A DNA stretch of 30,512 nt from an uncultured Saprospirales bacterium (GTDB lineage: Bacteria > Bacteroidota > Bacteroidia > Chitinophagales > Saprospiraceae): NCBI GenBank assembly GCA_937926355.1, contig CALAZP010000041.1:1-30512 (forward strand), in the 5' to 3' direction. The notes beneath the pieces were generated by a model. The model did not search any database and had not been told where the DNA came from. It saw only the letters and a program-made list of their open reading frames with translations. A program made the translations under genes and the position numbers. Below are positions 16,564 to 25,457 of this stretch, piece after piece (positions within the stretch are counted from its first letter, which is position 1; every line of letters starts with the position of its first letter).

Positions 16564-17619
16564 ATGACCATGATTCCAATGCAGAACTACCACCTGCACT
16601 TAGGAAAGGCCTCCGAGGCCCTGAATTCCTTCATCAGTCAAAATGATTTTAGCCAAATAGTCTTATTGGTGGACCGCAATACTGAAAGAGATTGTTTGCC
16701 ACTCCTCCATTTAAACCACCCTTCAATAATTTCCATTCCTGCAGGAGAAGCCTATAAAACGGTCGCTACTTGCGAAATAATTTGGAAAAAAATGTTGGAG
16801 ATGACTCTGGATCGCAACTGTTTACTGATCAATTTAGGTGGGGGCGTTATTGGCGATATGGGTGGTTTTTGCGCAGCGACCTACAAAAGGGGAATCGCCT
16901 TTATTCAAATGCCCACTACCCTATTGTCTATGGTTGATGCGTCAATTGGTGGCAAATTAGCGGTGGATTTAGGTGCTGTTAAAAATAGTATCGGCGTCTT
17001 TCAAAATCCAAAAGCTGTAATCATTGACCCCCATTTTCTTAAAACTTTATCCCTTCGGGAAATACGCTCCGGGTTTGCTGAAATCATCAAACACAGTTTA
17101 ATATGGAGTCCTACCCAATGGCAGGAATTACAGAGGGTTAAAGAACTATCAACTGTAGATTGGATGCAGTGGCTAGAAAAATCAATAGAAGTCAAAAAAG
17201 AAATTGTCCTCGCTGACCCTTTTGAAAAAGGAATCCGAAAAGCCCTCAATTTTGGACATACCATTGGACATGCTGTTGAAAGTTATTTTCTGGAAACAGA
17301 CCACCCATTGCTGCATGGGGAAGCCATTGCTATCGGGATGATTACGGAATCTTACTTATCCATGCATCTTACCGGTCTTTCCCAGACAGACCTGGAGGTA
17401 ATTACTCCATTCATTTTGAACCATTACGGGCATCGTTCTCTACCGGAAAGTTCCTTCGATACTTTATTAAAAATCATGTCTAACGACAAAAAAAATCAAG
17501 GTAACACCATCAATTTCACCCTTTTGAAAGCTCCCGGCCAATGCACCATCAACCAAATAGCCAGCGAAGAGCTCATCTTAGAGAGTCTGCGGTTCTACAA
17601 TCAATTAGAAGGAAAGTAA
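16564..17619 (+). CDS. aroB: 3-dehydroquinate synthase
   Basis: A 351-residue enzyme that turns DAHP into 3-dehydroquinate, the second step of the shikimate pathway, using NAD and a divalent metal. The nucleotide-binding GGGVIGDMGGF motif sits near residue 93, followed by the PTTLLSMVDASIGGK stretch. Metal ligands are seen in order: Glu173 (in GFAEIIKH), His232 (first His of HTIGH) and His251 (in LLHGEA); His236 matches the active-site histidine of the family. The start at 16564 was chosen because it follows the previous stop by 4 bases, but the ATG at 16570 is also possible. Probably in one operon with the DUF62 gene. Confidence 0.96.
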   Translation: MTMIPMQNYHLHLGKASEALNSFISQNDFSQIVLLVDRNTERDCLPLLHLNHPSIISIPAGEAYKTVATCEIIWKKMLEMTLDRNCLLINLGGGVIGDMGGFCAATYKRGIAFIQMPTTLLSMVDASIGGKLAVDLGAVKNSIGVFQNPKAVIIDPHFLKTLSLREIRSGFAEIIKHSLIWSPTQWQELQRVKELSTVDWMQWLEKSIEVKKEIVLADPFEKGIRKALNFGHTIGHAVESYFLETDHPLLHGEAIAIGMITESYLSMHLTGLSQTDLEVITPFILNHYGHRSLPESSFDTLLKIMSNDKKNQGNTINFTLLKAPGQCTINQIASEELILESLRFYNQLEGK

Positions 17620-17623
17620 ATCG

Positions 17624-17631
17624 TATCTTTG
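17624..17631 (+). promoter_or_regulatory. Candidate -7 element for the penicillin-binding protein operon
   Basis: TATCTTTG matches TAnnTTTG in full and lies 19 bases before the ATG at 17651, just after the aroB stop. No TTG is present at the expected upstream distance, so the -33 part is weak. If real, the leader would be about 13 bases. Confidence 0.33.
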
Positions 17632-17650
17632 AAGTCAAATTATAAGTTCC

Positions 17651-20254
17651 ATGCAGGAATCGAATCAGGATATTAAAAAGGCCAATGGGGCTAAGACCCT
17701 TAAAAAATTAATCGCCTTTATCTGGATAAGCACTATTTCAGCAATGGCAGGGGTCATCTCCCTTTTTGTAGCCCTGTCATTTTCCAATCTACCTTCAGTA
17801 GAGCAATTGGAAAATCCTAAAAGCGAAATTGCTACTCAAATTTTTGCCATTGACGGAAGTGTACTAGGAAGATATTATACAGAGAATAGGGTTCCCATTA
17901 GTTTTACTGAACTCTCTCCACATCTGGTAAGAGCTTTAGTAGCCACAGAAGATGAACGATACTTTAAGCACTCAGGAATAGATTTTAAAGCAACCATTAG
18001 AGTGATTTTCAAAACGATTTTAATGGGAGACTCCAGTTCAGGAGGTGGAAGTACCATTACTCAGCAATTAGCCAAACAGCTTTTTACTGGGATTCCAGGA
18101 TCAGGTCTGGAGCGAGGTGTTCAGAAATTTAAAGAATGGATTATTGCCGTTCGATTAGAACGAAAATACACCAAGGAAGAAATTATTGCCATGTACTTGA
18201 ATAAAGTTGATTTCTTATATCAAGGGTATGGAATAAAAGCAGCTGCGGAAACTTACTTTAGTAAAAATCAAAAAGACCTCGAATTACAAGAGGCTGCCAT
18301 CCTGATTGGCATGCTTAAAAACCCTACTTTATTCAATCCTTTAAGAAGACCTGAAATCTCTAAAGACAGAAGAAATGTAGTCTTCAAACAAATGTTACGG
18401 AATAATCTTTTGACTGCAACACAAGCTGATAGCTTCTCTACCTTACCTTTAGAGTTAAATTTCAAGACTCAAACGCATTTGGATGGTTTAGCTACTTATT
18501 ACCGAATGGAATTGGCTAAGGAAGTTAAGGAAATACTCCGTCAACCCAGTAATCTTAAGTCCGAAGGGACTTCCTATGATATTTATAGAGACGGATTGAA
18601 AATATACACCACTTTAGACCCCGCGCTTCAAGCCTTAGCGGAAGAAGAAATGGTTCACCACATGCAATTTATCCAAGGTCAACTCACTCAAGAGTGGCGG
18701 GGTTTAGACCCTTGGACTTTTGAAGATAAAAATTCAACCACAGAAGTTCCGGTAGAAGTTCGCAAACAGTCATTAGATCGATTAGTTCGCGAAAGTGAGC
18801 GGTACCAATTATTGAGAAAAAAGTACCTGCTAGAACCTATTGAGGCCATTGAAAAGGATATTCCTGAAATGAATTTTTTTGACGATGATCGGGATGTAAT
18901 TAGATTGATTAAAGGAGTAAGCGATAAAAATCATTTTCGAGAATTGGTTGAAAACAATATCATACCCAACGATAGAGCATCCACCTATCAGAAAGTATTG
19001 AAAAGCCCACATTTTAAAACGCTTAAAAAACAATGGGAGCTTTTTCAAAAAGAACTTAAAAAAATATTTGCTCAAAAAACTGCTATGACCGTTTTTGCTT
19101 ACAACACCGAAGGGCAAAAAGATACGGTTATGAGCCCTTTGGATTCGATCAAATATATGCGGATGTTTTTGCAAACGGGTATTATGGCCATGGATCCCAA
19201 AACTGGATATATTAAAGCATGGGTAGGTGGTATTAACCATGATTATTTTAAGTTTGATCATGTAAAAAGCAGTAGACAGGTTGGTTCTACTTTCAAACCA
19301 TTTGTGTACGCGACAGCTATCGCTCAGCAAGGGTTTTCTCCATGTTATCAAGTGTATGATATTCCTCAAACTATAGCTCCTGGAGATGGAAATTTTGGAC
19401 TATTAGAGCCTTGGACACCCGATAATTTTGAAGGAAAATTTACCGGAGAATTATTGACTCTTAAAGATGGCTTGCGTCAATCTAAAAATACTGTTTCCGT
19501 ACATTTAATGAAACAACTTGGCGATACAGAACCCATACGTACTTTGGTTGACAATATGGGTATCAATTCATCAGCAAGACATGGAAGTGGTAGATTAAGG
19601 GTTCCTAATACTCCTTCTATTTGTTTGGGAGTCACAGATTTAACGGTTATGGAAATGACCGGAGCCTATGCTACTTTTGCCAATAATGGCAATTTTACCA
19701 AGCCGGTGCACCTACTGAAAATTGAGGACAAAAACGGTAAAATTATCTATCAAAGTATTCCTGAGGAAACACAAGCCTTACCTCCCAATGCCAATTATGC
19801 TATGGTCGAAATGTTGCGGTATGCCGCAACAGGAATGACCGATTTGGAGTCAGATTACGGTGGTAAAACAGGCACAACCAATGATTTTGCTGATGGTTGG
19901 TATATAGGGATTACTCCAAATCTAGTTATCGGCACATGGGTAGGTGGAGAGGATCGGTGGATTCACTTCAGATCTCCTTTACTTGGCCAAGGATCTAGGA
20001 TGGCGCGCCCATTTTTTCATAATTTCATAAGAAGGTTAGAACAAACGCCCGAACTGGGATACGATAAGAGTCTGCGTTTTTCCATTCCTGAAGGAGATTT
20101 AGGAATTGTTATTGACTGCGATGAGTACAACCTAATTAACTCACCCAATATGGAAAACATTCCTTTTGATGATGAAATATTTGAAGAGGGCTTGTTTGGC
20201 GACGAAAAATTGATCAAAAGACAACTAGATTCCAATTCTACAATATACAATTAG
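17651..20254 (+). CDS. Bifunctional penicillin-binding protein (class A, PBP1A-like)
   Basis: An 867-residue peptidoglycan synthase: a glycosyltransferase (GT51) that polymerises lipid II and a transpeptidase that cross-links stem peptides. One N-terminal membrane anchor lies at about residues 22-48. The GT51 domain has the catalytic Glu100 in ATEDERYFKHSG and a GGSTITQQLAKQL motif. The transpeptidase domain has the active serine in S546-T-F-K549, the second motif S611-K-N613, and K739-T-G. Between the two domains is a long charged insert (about 320-490), as is common in Bacteroidota PBP1A proteins. All catalytic residues are present. The TAG stop shares one base with the GTG start of the next gene, so the two are translationally coupled. 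Confidence 0.95.
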   Translation: MQESNQDIKKANGAKTLKKLIAFIWISTISAMAGVISLFVALSFSNLPSVEQLENPKSEIATQIFAIDGSVLGRYYTENRVPISFTELSPHLVRALVATEDERYFKHSGIDFKATIRVIFKTILMGDSSSGGGSTITQQLAKQLFTGIPGSGLERGVQKFKEWIIAVRLERKYTKEEIIAMYLNKVDFLYQGYGIKAAAETYFSKNQKDLELQEAAILIGMLKNPTLFNPLRRPEISKDRRNVVFKQMLRNNLLTATQADSFSTLPLELNFKTQTHLDGLATYYRMELAKEVKEILRQPSNLKSEGTSYDIYRDGLKIYTTLDPALQALAEEEMVHHMQFIQGQLTQEWRGLDPWTFEDKNSTTEVPVEVRKQSLDRLVRESERYQLLRKKYLLEPIEAIEKDIPEMNFFDDDRDVIRLIKGVSDKNHFRELVENNIIPNDRASTYQKVLKSPHFKTLKKQWELFQKELKKIFAQKTAMTVFAYNTEGQKDTVMSPLDSIKYMRMFLQTGIMAMDPKTGYIKAWVGGINHDYFKFDHVKSSRQVGSTFKPFVYATAIAQQGFSPCYQVYDIPQTIAPGDGNFGLLEPWTPDNFEGKFTGELLTLKDGLRQSKNTVSVHLMKQLGDTEPIRTLVDNMGINSSARHGSGRLRVPNTPSICLGVTDLTVMEMTGAYATFANNGNFTKPVHLLKIEDKNGKIIYQSIPEETQALPPNANYAMVEMLRYAATGMTDLESDYGGKTGTTNDFADGWYIGITPNLVIGTWVGGEDRWIHFRSPLLGQGSRMARPFFHNFIRRLEQTPELGYDKSLRFSIPEGDLGIVIDCDEYNLINSPNMENIPFDDEIFEEGLFGDEKLIKRQLDSNSTIYN

Positions 20255-22062
20255 TGAACTATAAGCTTATTACTTACGGAATATTACTAACAGGTATTCT
20301 ATTTTCTTGCTCTTTGGACGAGACTATAGAAAAAGAATCAGACTATACCTTTGCGTTACAAAGAATTACCAACGGAGATTCTTTAGCTCTTCATATAGAT
20401 AAACTCAAAGATGGATCAGTAGCTGAGCGTAGTGCAATGGCATTTGCTTTAGGGCAAACTTCGGATTCCTCCTATACTGATCTACTGGTACAAAGTTTTG
20501 TAGCTACAGATACCGCTGGGACCTTTGCGCTTTCTAATGGGACCATTTTAGAAGCTATTGGCAAAATTGCTGGAGGCTCTGCCTTACATCAAATAGCTAC
20601 CATTTCAACCTATCAGCCTCAAGATACTTTCCTTTTATTGGGAAGAGCAAGAGCCCTTTATCGTTTTGCCATTAGAGGGCTAGTGGACCCAAAAGGTACT
20701 AAAGCAATGGTTCAATACGCAACCGAGATGCAATACCCTTCTTCCGTTAGAATAATAGCTGCTCAATATCTAGCAAGACCTGCTCTGGTAGCTATACAAG
20801 AGTACGAAGCGGCTATCATTCATGCCATTTATGAAGACCCAACGCCAGATATAAAAATGGCCTTAGTCGCTGCTATAAAGAAAATACCCAATGAGGCGAG
20901 TTTGGGGGTTCTAAAAGAAATACTTGCGGATACGCTACAAGATTATAGAATAGCGGTTAATGCCTCCAGAGCCTTATCGGGATTTGACTACCAATTATCT
21001 GGTCCGATTTGGAAACAAACCTTACTACATCCAAATCGTCTGGTTCGATATACTACAGCAGAACAAATCATACAAAACGGTTCTAACCAAGATGCGCAAG
21101 ATTATTATGCCGCTGCTAAAGCAGAGAGCGATCCAGTTATTAAAGTTCTACTATTTCAAGCAGCTCTGAAACATTTACCGTCCAATTATACCGTAACGAG
21201 AAATGCCGCTCGCTGGCAACTACAGCAATTATTCCGCCAATACCCCGAAGACGAGGCCATTAGGGCAGCAGCTTTACGGGCGCTTGCAAATGCAGATAGT
21301 TCAGTTACTATTATAGCTCAATTAGGGTTTATGGATACTAGTCCTTTGGTGAAAAAAGCTGCAGTGGAAGCTATTCGAACTTTTCCCGAAGGAATAACAC
21401 TTTCTTATCTGGAAGAGGCATTAGAGTCGGGTACTCCTGGAATGATCTATGAAGTCGTTCAATTTCTACAAAGCAAGGAGGGTCAATATCCTAGTTTGGC
21501 AGGCAAACTTCAAAAAGCATTGGAGCGACTTCCCGTACCTGAACAACTTGAAACTGCCGTGATGATCCAGCAGATTTTAGGCAAACAAGCGATAGATACC
21601 CATCCATTTTATTTTAAAGCGACAACCAATAAGGAACTTTCTAGTAGGGCTTTGATTCGCACCAGTAAAGGGAATATTTTGATTCAACTTCTTCCAGAAT
21701 ATGCTCCGGTTACAGTAGCCGCATTCAAAAAATTAGTTAAAGAGGGGTTCTATACTGGATTGTCTTTTCACCGGGTAGTACCAAACTTTGTTATACAGGG
21801 TGGATGTCCAGTAGGAGATGGATTAGCTGGGCCTTCTTTTTTACTGCCTACGGAAAACGGAACGATTTATTACGATCAACCCGGGCGAGTGGGCATGGCA
21901 TCAGCGGGAAGAGATACCGAAGGGAGTCAGTTTTTTATTACACACTCACCTACTCCGCATTTGGATGGTAACTATACTATTTTTGCAACCGTAATGGAAG
22001 GGATGGACGTGGTTCATTCCATACAAGAAGGAGACTTAATAGCAGCAATTGAATTATTATGA
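20254..22062 (+). CDS. Lipoprotein with HEAT-like repeats and C-terminal cyclophilin domain
   Basis: A 602-residue predicted lipoprotein. The start is GTG, overlapping the previous TAG as TAGTG; it gives a proper signal peptide with lipobox L16-F-S-C19. Residues about 40-450 form a run of helical repeats of HEAT/PBS-lyase type. From about 463 to the end is a cyclophilin-type peptidyl-prolyl isomerase. Arg507 and Phe512, and Gln559 and Phe561, match Arg55, Phe60, Gln111 and Phe113 of human cyclophilin A. The tryptophan position (Trp121) is His569, as in many bacterial cyclophilins, and the His126 position is Tyr574. It probably helps fold envelope proteins, perhaps including the PBP next to it, with the repeats acting as a client or partner platform. 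The coupling is visible; the partnership is inferred. Confidence 0.9.
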   Translation: MNYKLITYGILLTGILFSCSLDETIEKESDYTFALQRITNGDSLALHIDKLKDGSVAERSAMAFALGQTSDSSYTDLLVQSFVATDTAGTFALSNGTILEAIGKIAGGSALHQIATISTYQPQDTFLLLGRARALYRFAIRGLVDPKGTKAMVQYATEMQYPSSVRIIAAQYLARPALVAIQEYEAAIIHAIYEDPTPDIKMALVAAIKKIPNEASLGVLKEILADTLQDYRIAVNASRALSGFDYQLSGPIWKQTLLHPNRLVRYTTAEQIIQNGSNQDAQDYYAAAKAESDPVIKVLLFQAALKHLPSNYTVTRNAARWQLQQLFRQYPEDEAIRAAALRALANADSSVTIIAQLGFMDTSPLVKKAAVEAIRTFPEGITLSYLEEALESGTPGMIYEVVQFLQSKEGQYPSLAGKLQKALERLPVPEQLETAVMIQQILGKQAIDTHPFYFKATTNKELSSRALIRTSKGNILIQLLPEYAPVTVAAFKKLVKEGFYTGLSFHRVVPNFVIQGGCPVGDGLAGPSFLLPTENGTIYYDQPGRVGMASAGRDTEGSQFFITHSPTPHLDGNYTIFATVMEGMDVVHSIQEGDLIAAIELL

Positions 22063-23168
22063 AAAAAACCGCTTTATACGAGCAGCATTTAGCTTTAGGA
22101 GCTAAAATGGTACCCTTTGCAGGATTTGAAATGCCGGTATCTTATGAAGGTATTCCGGTGGAACACGCCGCTGTCCGAGAGGGAATAGGAATGTTTGACG
22201 TATCTCACATGGGGGAATTTATTGTAAAGGGAAAAGAAGCTTTAGATTTGGTGCAAAAGGTAAGCAGTAATGATGCCTCCAAACTTTCCCCTGGCAAGGC
22301 ACAATACTCTTGTTTGACTAACGACCAAGGTGGCATTGTGGATGATTTAATTGTGTACCGGTTGGGGCAAGATCAGTGTAGTGAAGGAGAAATGGCTTTT
22401 ATGTTAGTCGTTAACGCAGCTAATATTGATAAGGACTTCAACTGGATTCAGGAGCACAACACGTTTGATACCCGTTTCATCAATATTTCTGATCAGACTG
22501 GGCTTCTAGCTATTCAAGGTCCCAGAGCTCAAGAGCTCCTCCAGCATTTGACTGAAATTTCGCTCGAATCGATTCCCTTCTATCATTTTGAAAAAGGTTT
22601 TTTTGCAGGTTACCCCAACGTTATAGTATCTAATACAGGATATACAGGGGCTGGAGGATTTGAAATTTATGCGGATGTTAGTCAAATCCCTGCAATTTGG
22701 GAAGCTATTATGAATATTGGTGGGCCTTTGGGGATACAGCCCATTGGATTAGGCGCTAGGGATACGTTACGTTTAGAAATGGGATACTGCCTTTACGGTA
22801 ATGATATTGATGATCATACTTCCCCTTTGGAAGCAGGATTAGGCTGGGTTACCAAAATGGAAAAAGGGGATTTTATTGGTCGAGAAGCTATTAAAAAAAT
22901 CCAAGCGGAAGGAATTAAAAGAAAATTAGTGGGTTTTACCCTTAACGAACGAAGAGTACCTCGAAATGGTTACCCTATTTTAAATGAAAAGGGAGCAGAA
23001 ATTGGAAGGGTAACCTCGGGAACGCAATCACCTACCTTGGGATATCCTATTGGTCTAGGCTATGTAGAAACCCCTTATGCTACTAAGGATCAAACTATAT
23101 GGATAGGGATGGGGAGCAAACAAGTAGCTGCTCAAGTGATTAAACCTCCGTTTGTCAAAAAGCAATAA
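22059..23168 (+). CDS. gcvT: Aminomethyltransferase, glycine cleavage system T protein
   Basis: A 369-residue enzyme that releases ammonia from the aminomethyl-lipoyl H protein and passes the one-carbon unit to tetrahydrofolate. The N-terminus has the MVPFAGFEMPVSY and GMFDVSHMGE motifs of GcvT. A GGIVDDLIVYR stretch follows, where the family has its catalytic Asp. Later come NTGYTGAGGFEIY, GARDTLRLEMGYCLYG and a C-terminal GRVTSGTQSPTLG block, all typical. Length is normal. The ATG overlaps the previous stop as ATGA, so it is co-translated with the PBP and cyclophilin genes. No gcvH or gcvP is in the window. Confidence 0.95.
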   Translation: MKKTALYEQHLALGAKMVPFAGFEMPVSYEGIPVEHAAVREGIGMFDVSHMGEFIVKGKEALDLVQKVSSNDASKLSPGKAQYSCLTNDQGGIVDDLIVYRLGQDQCSEGEMAFMLVVNAANIDKDFNWIQEHNTFDTRFINISDQTGLLAIQGPRAQELLQHLTEISLESIPFYHFEKGFFAGYPNVIVSNTGYTGAGGFEIYADVSQIPAIWEAIMNIGGPLGIQPIGLGARDTLRLEMGYCLYGNDIDDHTSPLEAGLGWVTKMEKGDFIGREAIKKIQAEGIKRKLVGFTLNERRVPRNGYPILNEKGAEIGRVTSGTQSPTLGYPIGLGYVETPYATKDQTIWIGMGSKQVAAQVIKPPFVKKQ

Positions 23169-23191
23169 ACAATTTGAAACCAGATTGTTTA
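23166..23191. repeat. Inverted repeat before the GbsR-type regulator gene
   Basis: TAAACAAT (23166-23173) and ATTGTTTA (23184-23191) are perfect 8-base inverted arms around 10 bases. The left arm contains the gcvT stop codon, and the repeat ends 25 bases before the regulator ATG. It is AT-rich and has no T-run after it, so it fits an operator for the MarR/GbsR-type dimer better than a terminator. That role is inference. Confidence 0.4.
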
Positions 23192-23216
23192 AAACTTAAA
23201 TGATTAACATTTTTTC

Positions 23217-23717
23217 ATGGATTTAACAGAAGGAAGGGAAAAATTTATCCAATCTTGGGGCGCTTTTGGTAGTAACTGGGGAATCAATAGGACTATGGCC
23301 CAAATTCACGCGCTTTTACTTTTAGCGCATGAACCATTGTGCGCGGAGGATATTATGGAAGAACTACAGATTTCCAGAGGTAATGCCAATATGAATATCC
23401 GAGCTCTAGTTGATTGGGGACTTGTTCATAAAGAATTAAAATCTGGTGAACGCAAGGAGTTTTTCGTAGCTGAAAAAGATATGTGGCTGGTGGTTAAAAA
23501 AATCATTATTCAGCGGAAAAAGAAAGAATTAGAACCCATGATAAGGGTCTTGGATGAAATGTCAGGGATTCAAACGAAGGATCCAGCCAGCGAGGAATTT
23601 AAAAAAATAGTCAGTGAGCTAAAGTTATTTTCTAGCAAGGCAGATGCCACATTAGATGCCTTAATCAAATCGGACTCTAATTGGCTGTTTAGTACTTTTC
23701 TTAACTTTATCAAATAA
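23217..23717 (+). CDS. GbsR/MarR-family transcriptional regulator
   Basis: A 166-residue winged-helix DNA-binding protein. The N-terminal FIQSWGAFGSNWGINRTMAQIHALL pattern (helices before the HTH) is typical of the GbsR branch. The HTH itself lies at about residues 40-75 (AEDIMEELQISRGNANMNIRAL), followed by the wing (KSGERKEFF). The C-terminal half is a helical dimerisation segment rich in Lys and Glu. Ligand and targets are unknown; GbsR proteins in Bacillus sense choline, but this cannot be carried over here. It follows gcvT after 48 bases that hold an inverted repeat, and it is convergent with the DUF885 gene (17 bases between stops). It may control its own gene. Confidence 0.88.
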   Translation: MDLTEGREKFIQSWGAFGSNWGINRTMAQIHALLLLAHEPLCAEDIMEELQISRGNANMNIRALVDWGLVHKELKSGERKEFFVAEKDMWLVVKKIIIQRKKKELEPMIRVLDEMSGIQTKDPASEEFKKIVSELKLFSSKADATLDALIKSDSNWLFSTFLNFIK

Positions 23718-23734
23718 AGGCTATCACTCAGCAA

Positions 23735-25450
23735 TCAATTTAATCCCTTATAAAATCGCCAACTTGAGGTATATTCTTCCGTAATCTCCCGATTGGACAA
23801 TAGGGCTCTTACCATTTCAATAGGCATTGCATTTTCCCTCATCACTGCATCGTGAAAATCCTTTAGTTGCATTGACCCATTATCAACCAACTCTTCTTTG
23901 AGGGCGTAAAATTGAAGTGCGCCGAGCATATAGGCCAATTGGTATAATGGTCCATACCCGCCGGTAAAAGACCTTCTAACTTCTCCCTCCGCATTGGCTC
24001 TTTCGTGACCTACTTTGTCTACTAAAAAGTCTATACATTCTTGAGGAGTCCAATTAAGAGTGTGATAATTTAATGAAAAAATAATTCTTGCACATCGGTG
24101 CATTCTCCAAAATAACATACCCACCTTATCCTTGGCATCTCTTGGAAAATTCATATCCCATAAAATCATTTCCCAATACAATGCCCAACCTTCTGTCCAA
24201 AATGGTGTGCGGAAAAAGCGATATGTCTTATGCCGACGATTCATGAATTGCTGCAAATGATGGCCCGCAATTAATTCATGATGAACGGTTGCTCTGGAAA
24301 AATGAGGATTGTTTCCCCTCATGCTCATCATCTTCTCTTCATGGCTCATCTCAGGTAATGGATAAGCTATTTGAAAAACCTCCCCTCCCAAGAAAAATGG
24401 ACTTACTTTTTGTTGCTCCGCGGACATCATTCTCATTCTCCAGGTTTCTTCAGCCAAAGGGGGAATGGTAATTAAATCATGTTCCTTTAAAAAAGCTATG
24501 CTTTGATGATATAATTCCAACATGGCTTCAGGCTGCTTACCCTCCGGCACATGTAATTCTTTAACCATTTCCAATGCGGCTTTCCAATTATTTCCAAAGC
24601 CCAATTCTTCTGATGCTTTTAGCATTTCTTTTTCGCACCAGGCAAACTCTTTATGGGCAATTTCTATGAGTTCTTCAGGAGTATAAGGAATCATGGCAAA
24701 TTGTAATTCCTCTATTATGGCTTCTCTTCCAATAGGGTTTCCAATAATACCACTTCCATCATCCTGCGGAATCAAATCTTTATTGGCTCGACTTTCAATT
24801 TTTGCCTCTAAATCCTCTAATAATGCGATCAATTGTTGATATGGCTCAGGTACCCACCAGGAAAACAAAGGATCGTATCCATTATAAAAGTCAAAAACGC
24901 TCTTCAAAGCTTCCTGATAGCCCTGAATCGCTCTCTTGGCCAATCTCAACTGGGTATGATTGAGCAGTGGTAAACTAGAGAGATCTTGCCAGTAAACCTG
25001 ATTTTTCGCAATGATTTCATTCAGTTGTTTAGCCACTATTTCCCCTTCCAGAGCATATCCCCTTCTTCTTTTTACTTCTAACTCATGAATGCCTCCTAGG
25101 TGTTGGAAGTAAGCAGCAACTATTTGGTAATCACTTGCTTCTTTTTTCCATTGATTTAATTCTTTCTCAAGAAGGTTATCAAATAAAAGATAATCTACCT
25201 TTCCATTTTGAGAAATAGTCTCAAAATTAATTTGATGCAATGCTTTCTGATAATCTTGAAGAAATTTTTGCATTCGCTCATTCCTCTCTGGAGAACCATC
25301 CACAAAATAGAAGCGGGATAAGCTCCCCCAATCCGCTCTATAATTTTCCATCAAATCATGGACTTCACTCGTTTGATTATACAAAGTCTCTTGAGCGAAA
25401 GCACTTGTAGATAAAAAGTAAAAGGCAATAATGGAAAGGATAAATCTCAT
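23735..25450 (-). CDS. DUF885 family protein, probable exported zinc-peptidase-like hydrolase
   Basis: About 571 residues from the chosen ATG at 25450. A longer frame reaches an ATG at 25483, but the later start gives a clean signal peptide (MRFILSIIAF..., ending SAFAQ) and removes an overlap of 26 bases with serA, so it is preferred. DUF885 proteins resemble zinc peptidases: here an HHELIAGHHLQ motif (HExxxGHH form) near residue 385 is followed by a TEGWALYWE motif about 25 residues later, which could supply the third metal ligand. The GYGPLYQLAYMLGALQF segment near the C-terminus is also typical of the family. The substrate is unknown. It starts 7 bases after the serA stop and is probably in one operon with it. 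Confidence 0.87.
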   Translation of the reverse strand: MRFILSIIAFYFLSTSAFAQETLYNQTSEVHDLMENYRADWGSLSRFYFVDGSPERNERMQKFLQDYQKALHQINFETISQNGKVDYLLFDNLLEKELNQWKKEASDYQIVAAYFQHLGGIHELEVKRRRGYALEGEIVAKQLNEIIAKNQVYWQDLSSLPLLNHTQLRLAKRAIQGYQEALKSVFDFYNGYDPLFSWWVPEPYQQLIALLEDLEAKIESRANKDLIPQDDGSGIIGNPIGREAIIEELQFAMIPYTPEELIEIAHKEFAWCEKEMLKASEELGFGNNWKAALEMVKELHVPEGKQPEAMLELYHQSIAFLKEHDLITIPPLAEETWRMRMMSAEQQKVSPFFLGGEVFQIAYPLPEMSHEEKMMSMRGNNPHFSRATVHHELIAGHHLQQFMNRRHKTYRFFRTPFWTEGWALYWEMILWDMNFPRDAKDKVGMLFWRMHRCARIIFSLNYHTLNWTPQECIDFLVDKVGHERANAEGEVRRSFTGGYGPLYQLAYMLGALQFYALKEELVDNGSMQLKDFHDAVMRENAMPIEMVRALLSNREITEEYTSSWRFYKGLN

Positions 25451-25457
25451 GTTACAA

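Noticed and set aside
18830..19369. Antisense open frame of 179 codons
   Set aside because: It lies fully inside the transpeptidase-containing PBP gene, whose catalytic motifs are intact, and shows no recognisable protein features.
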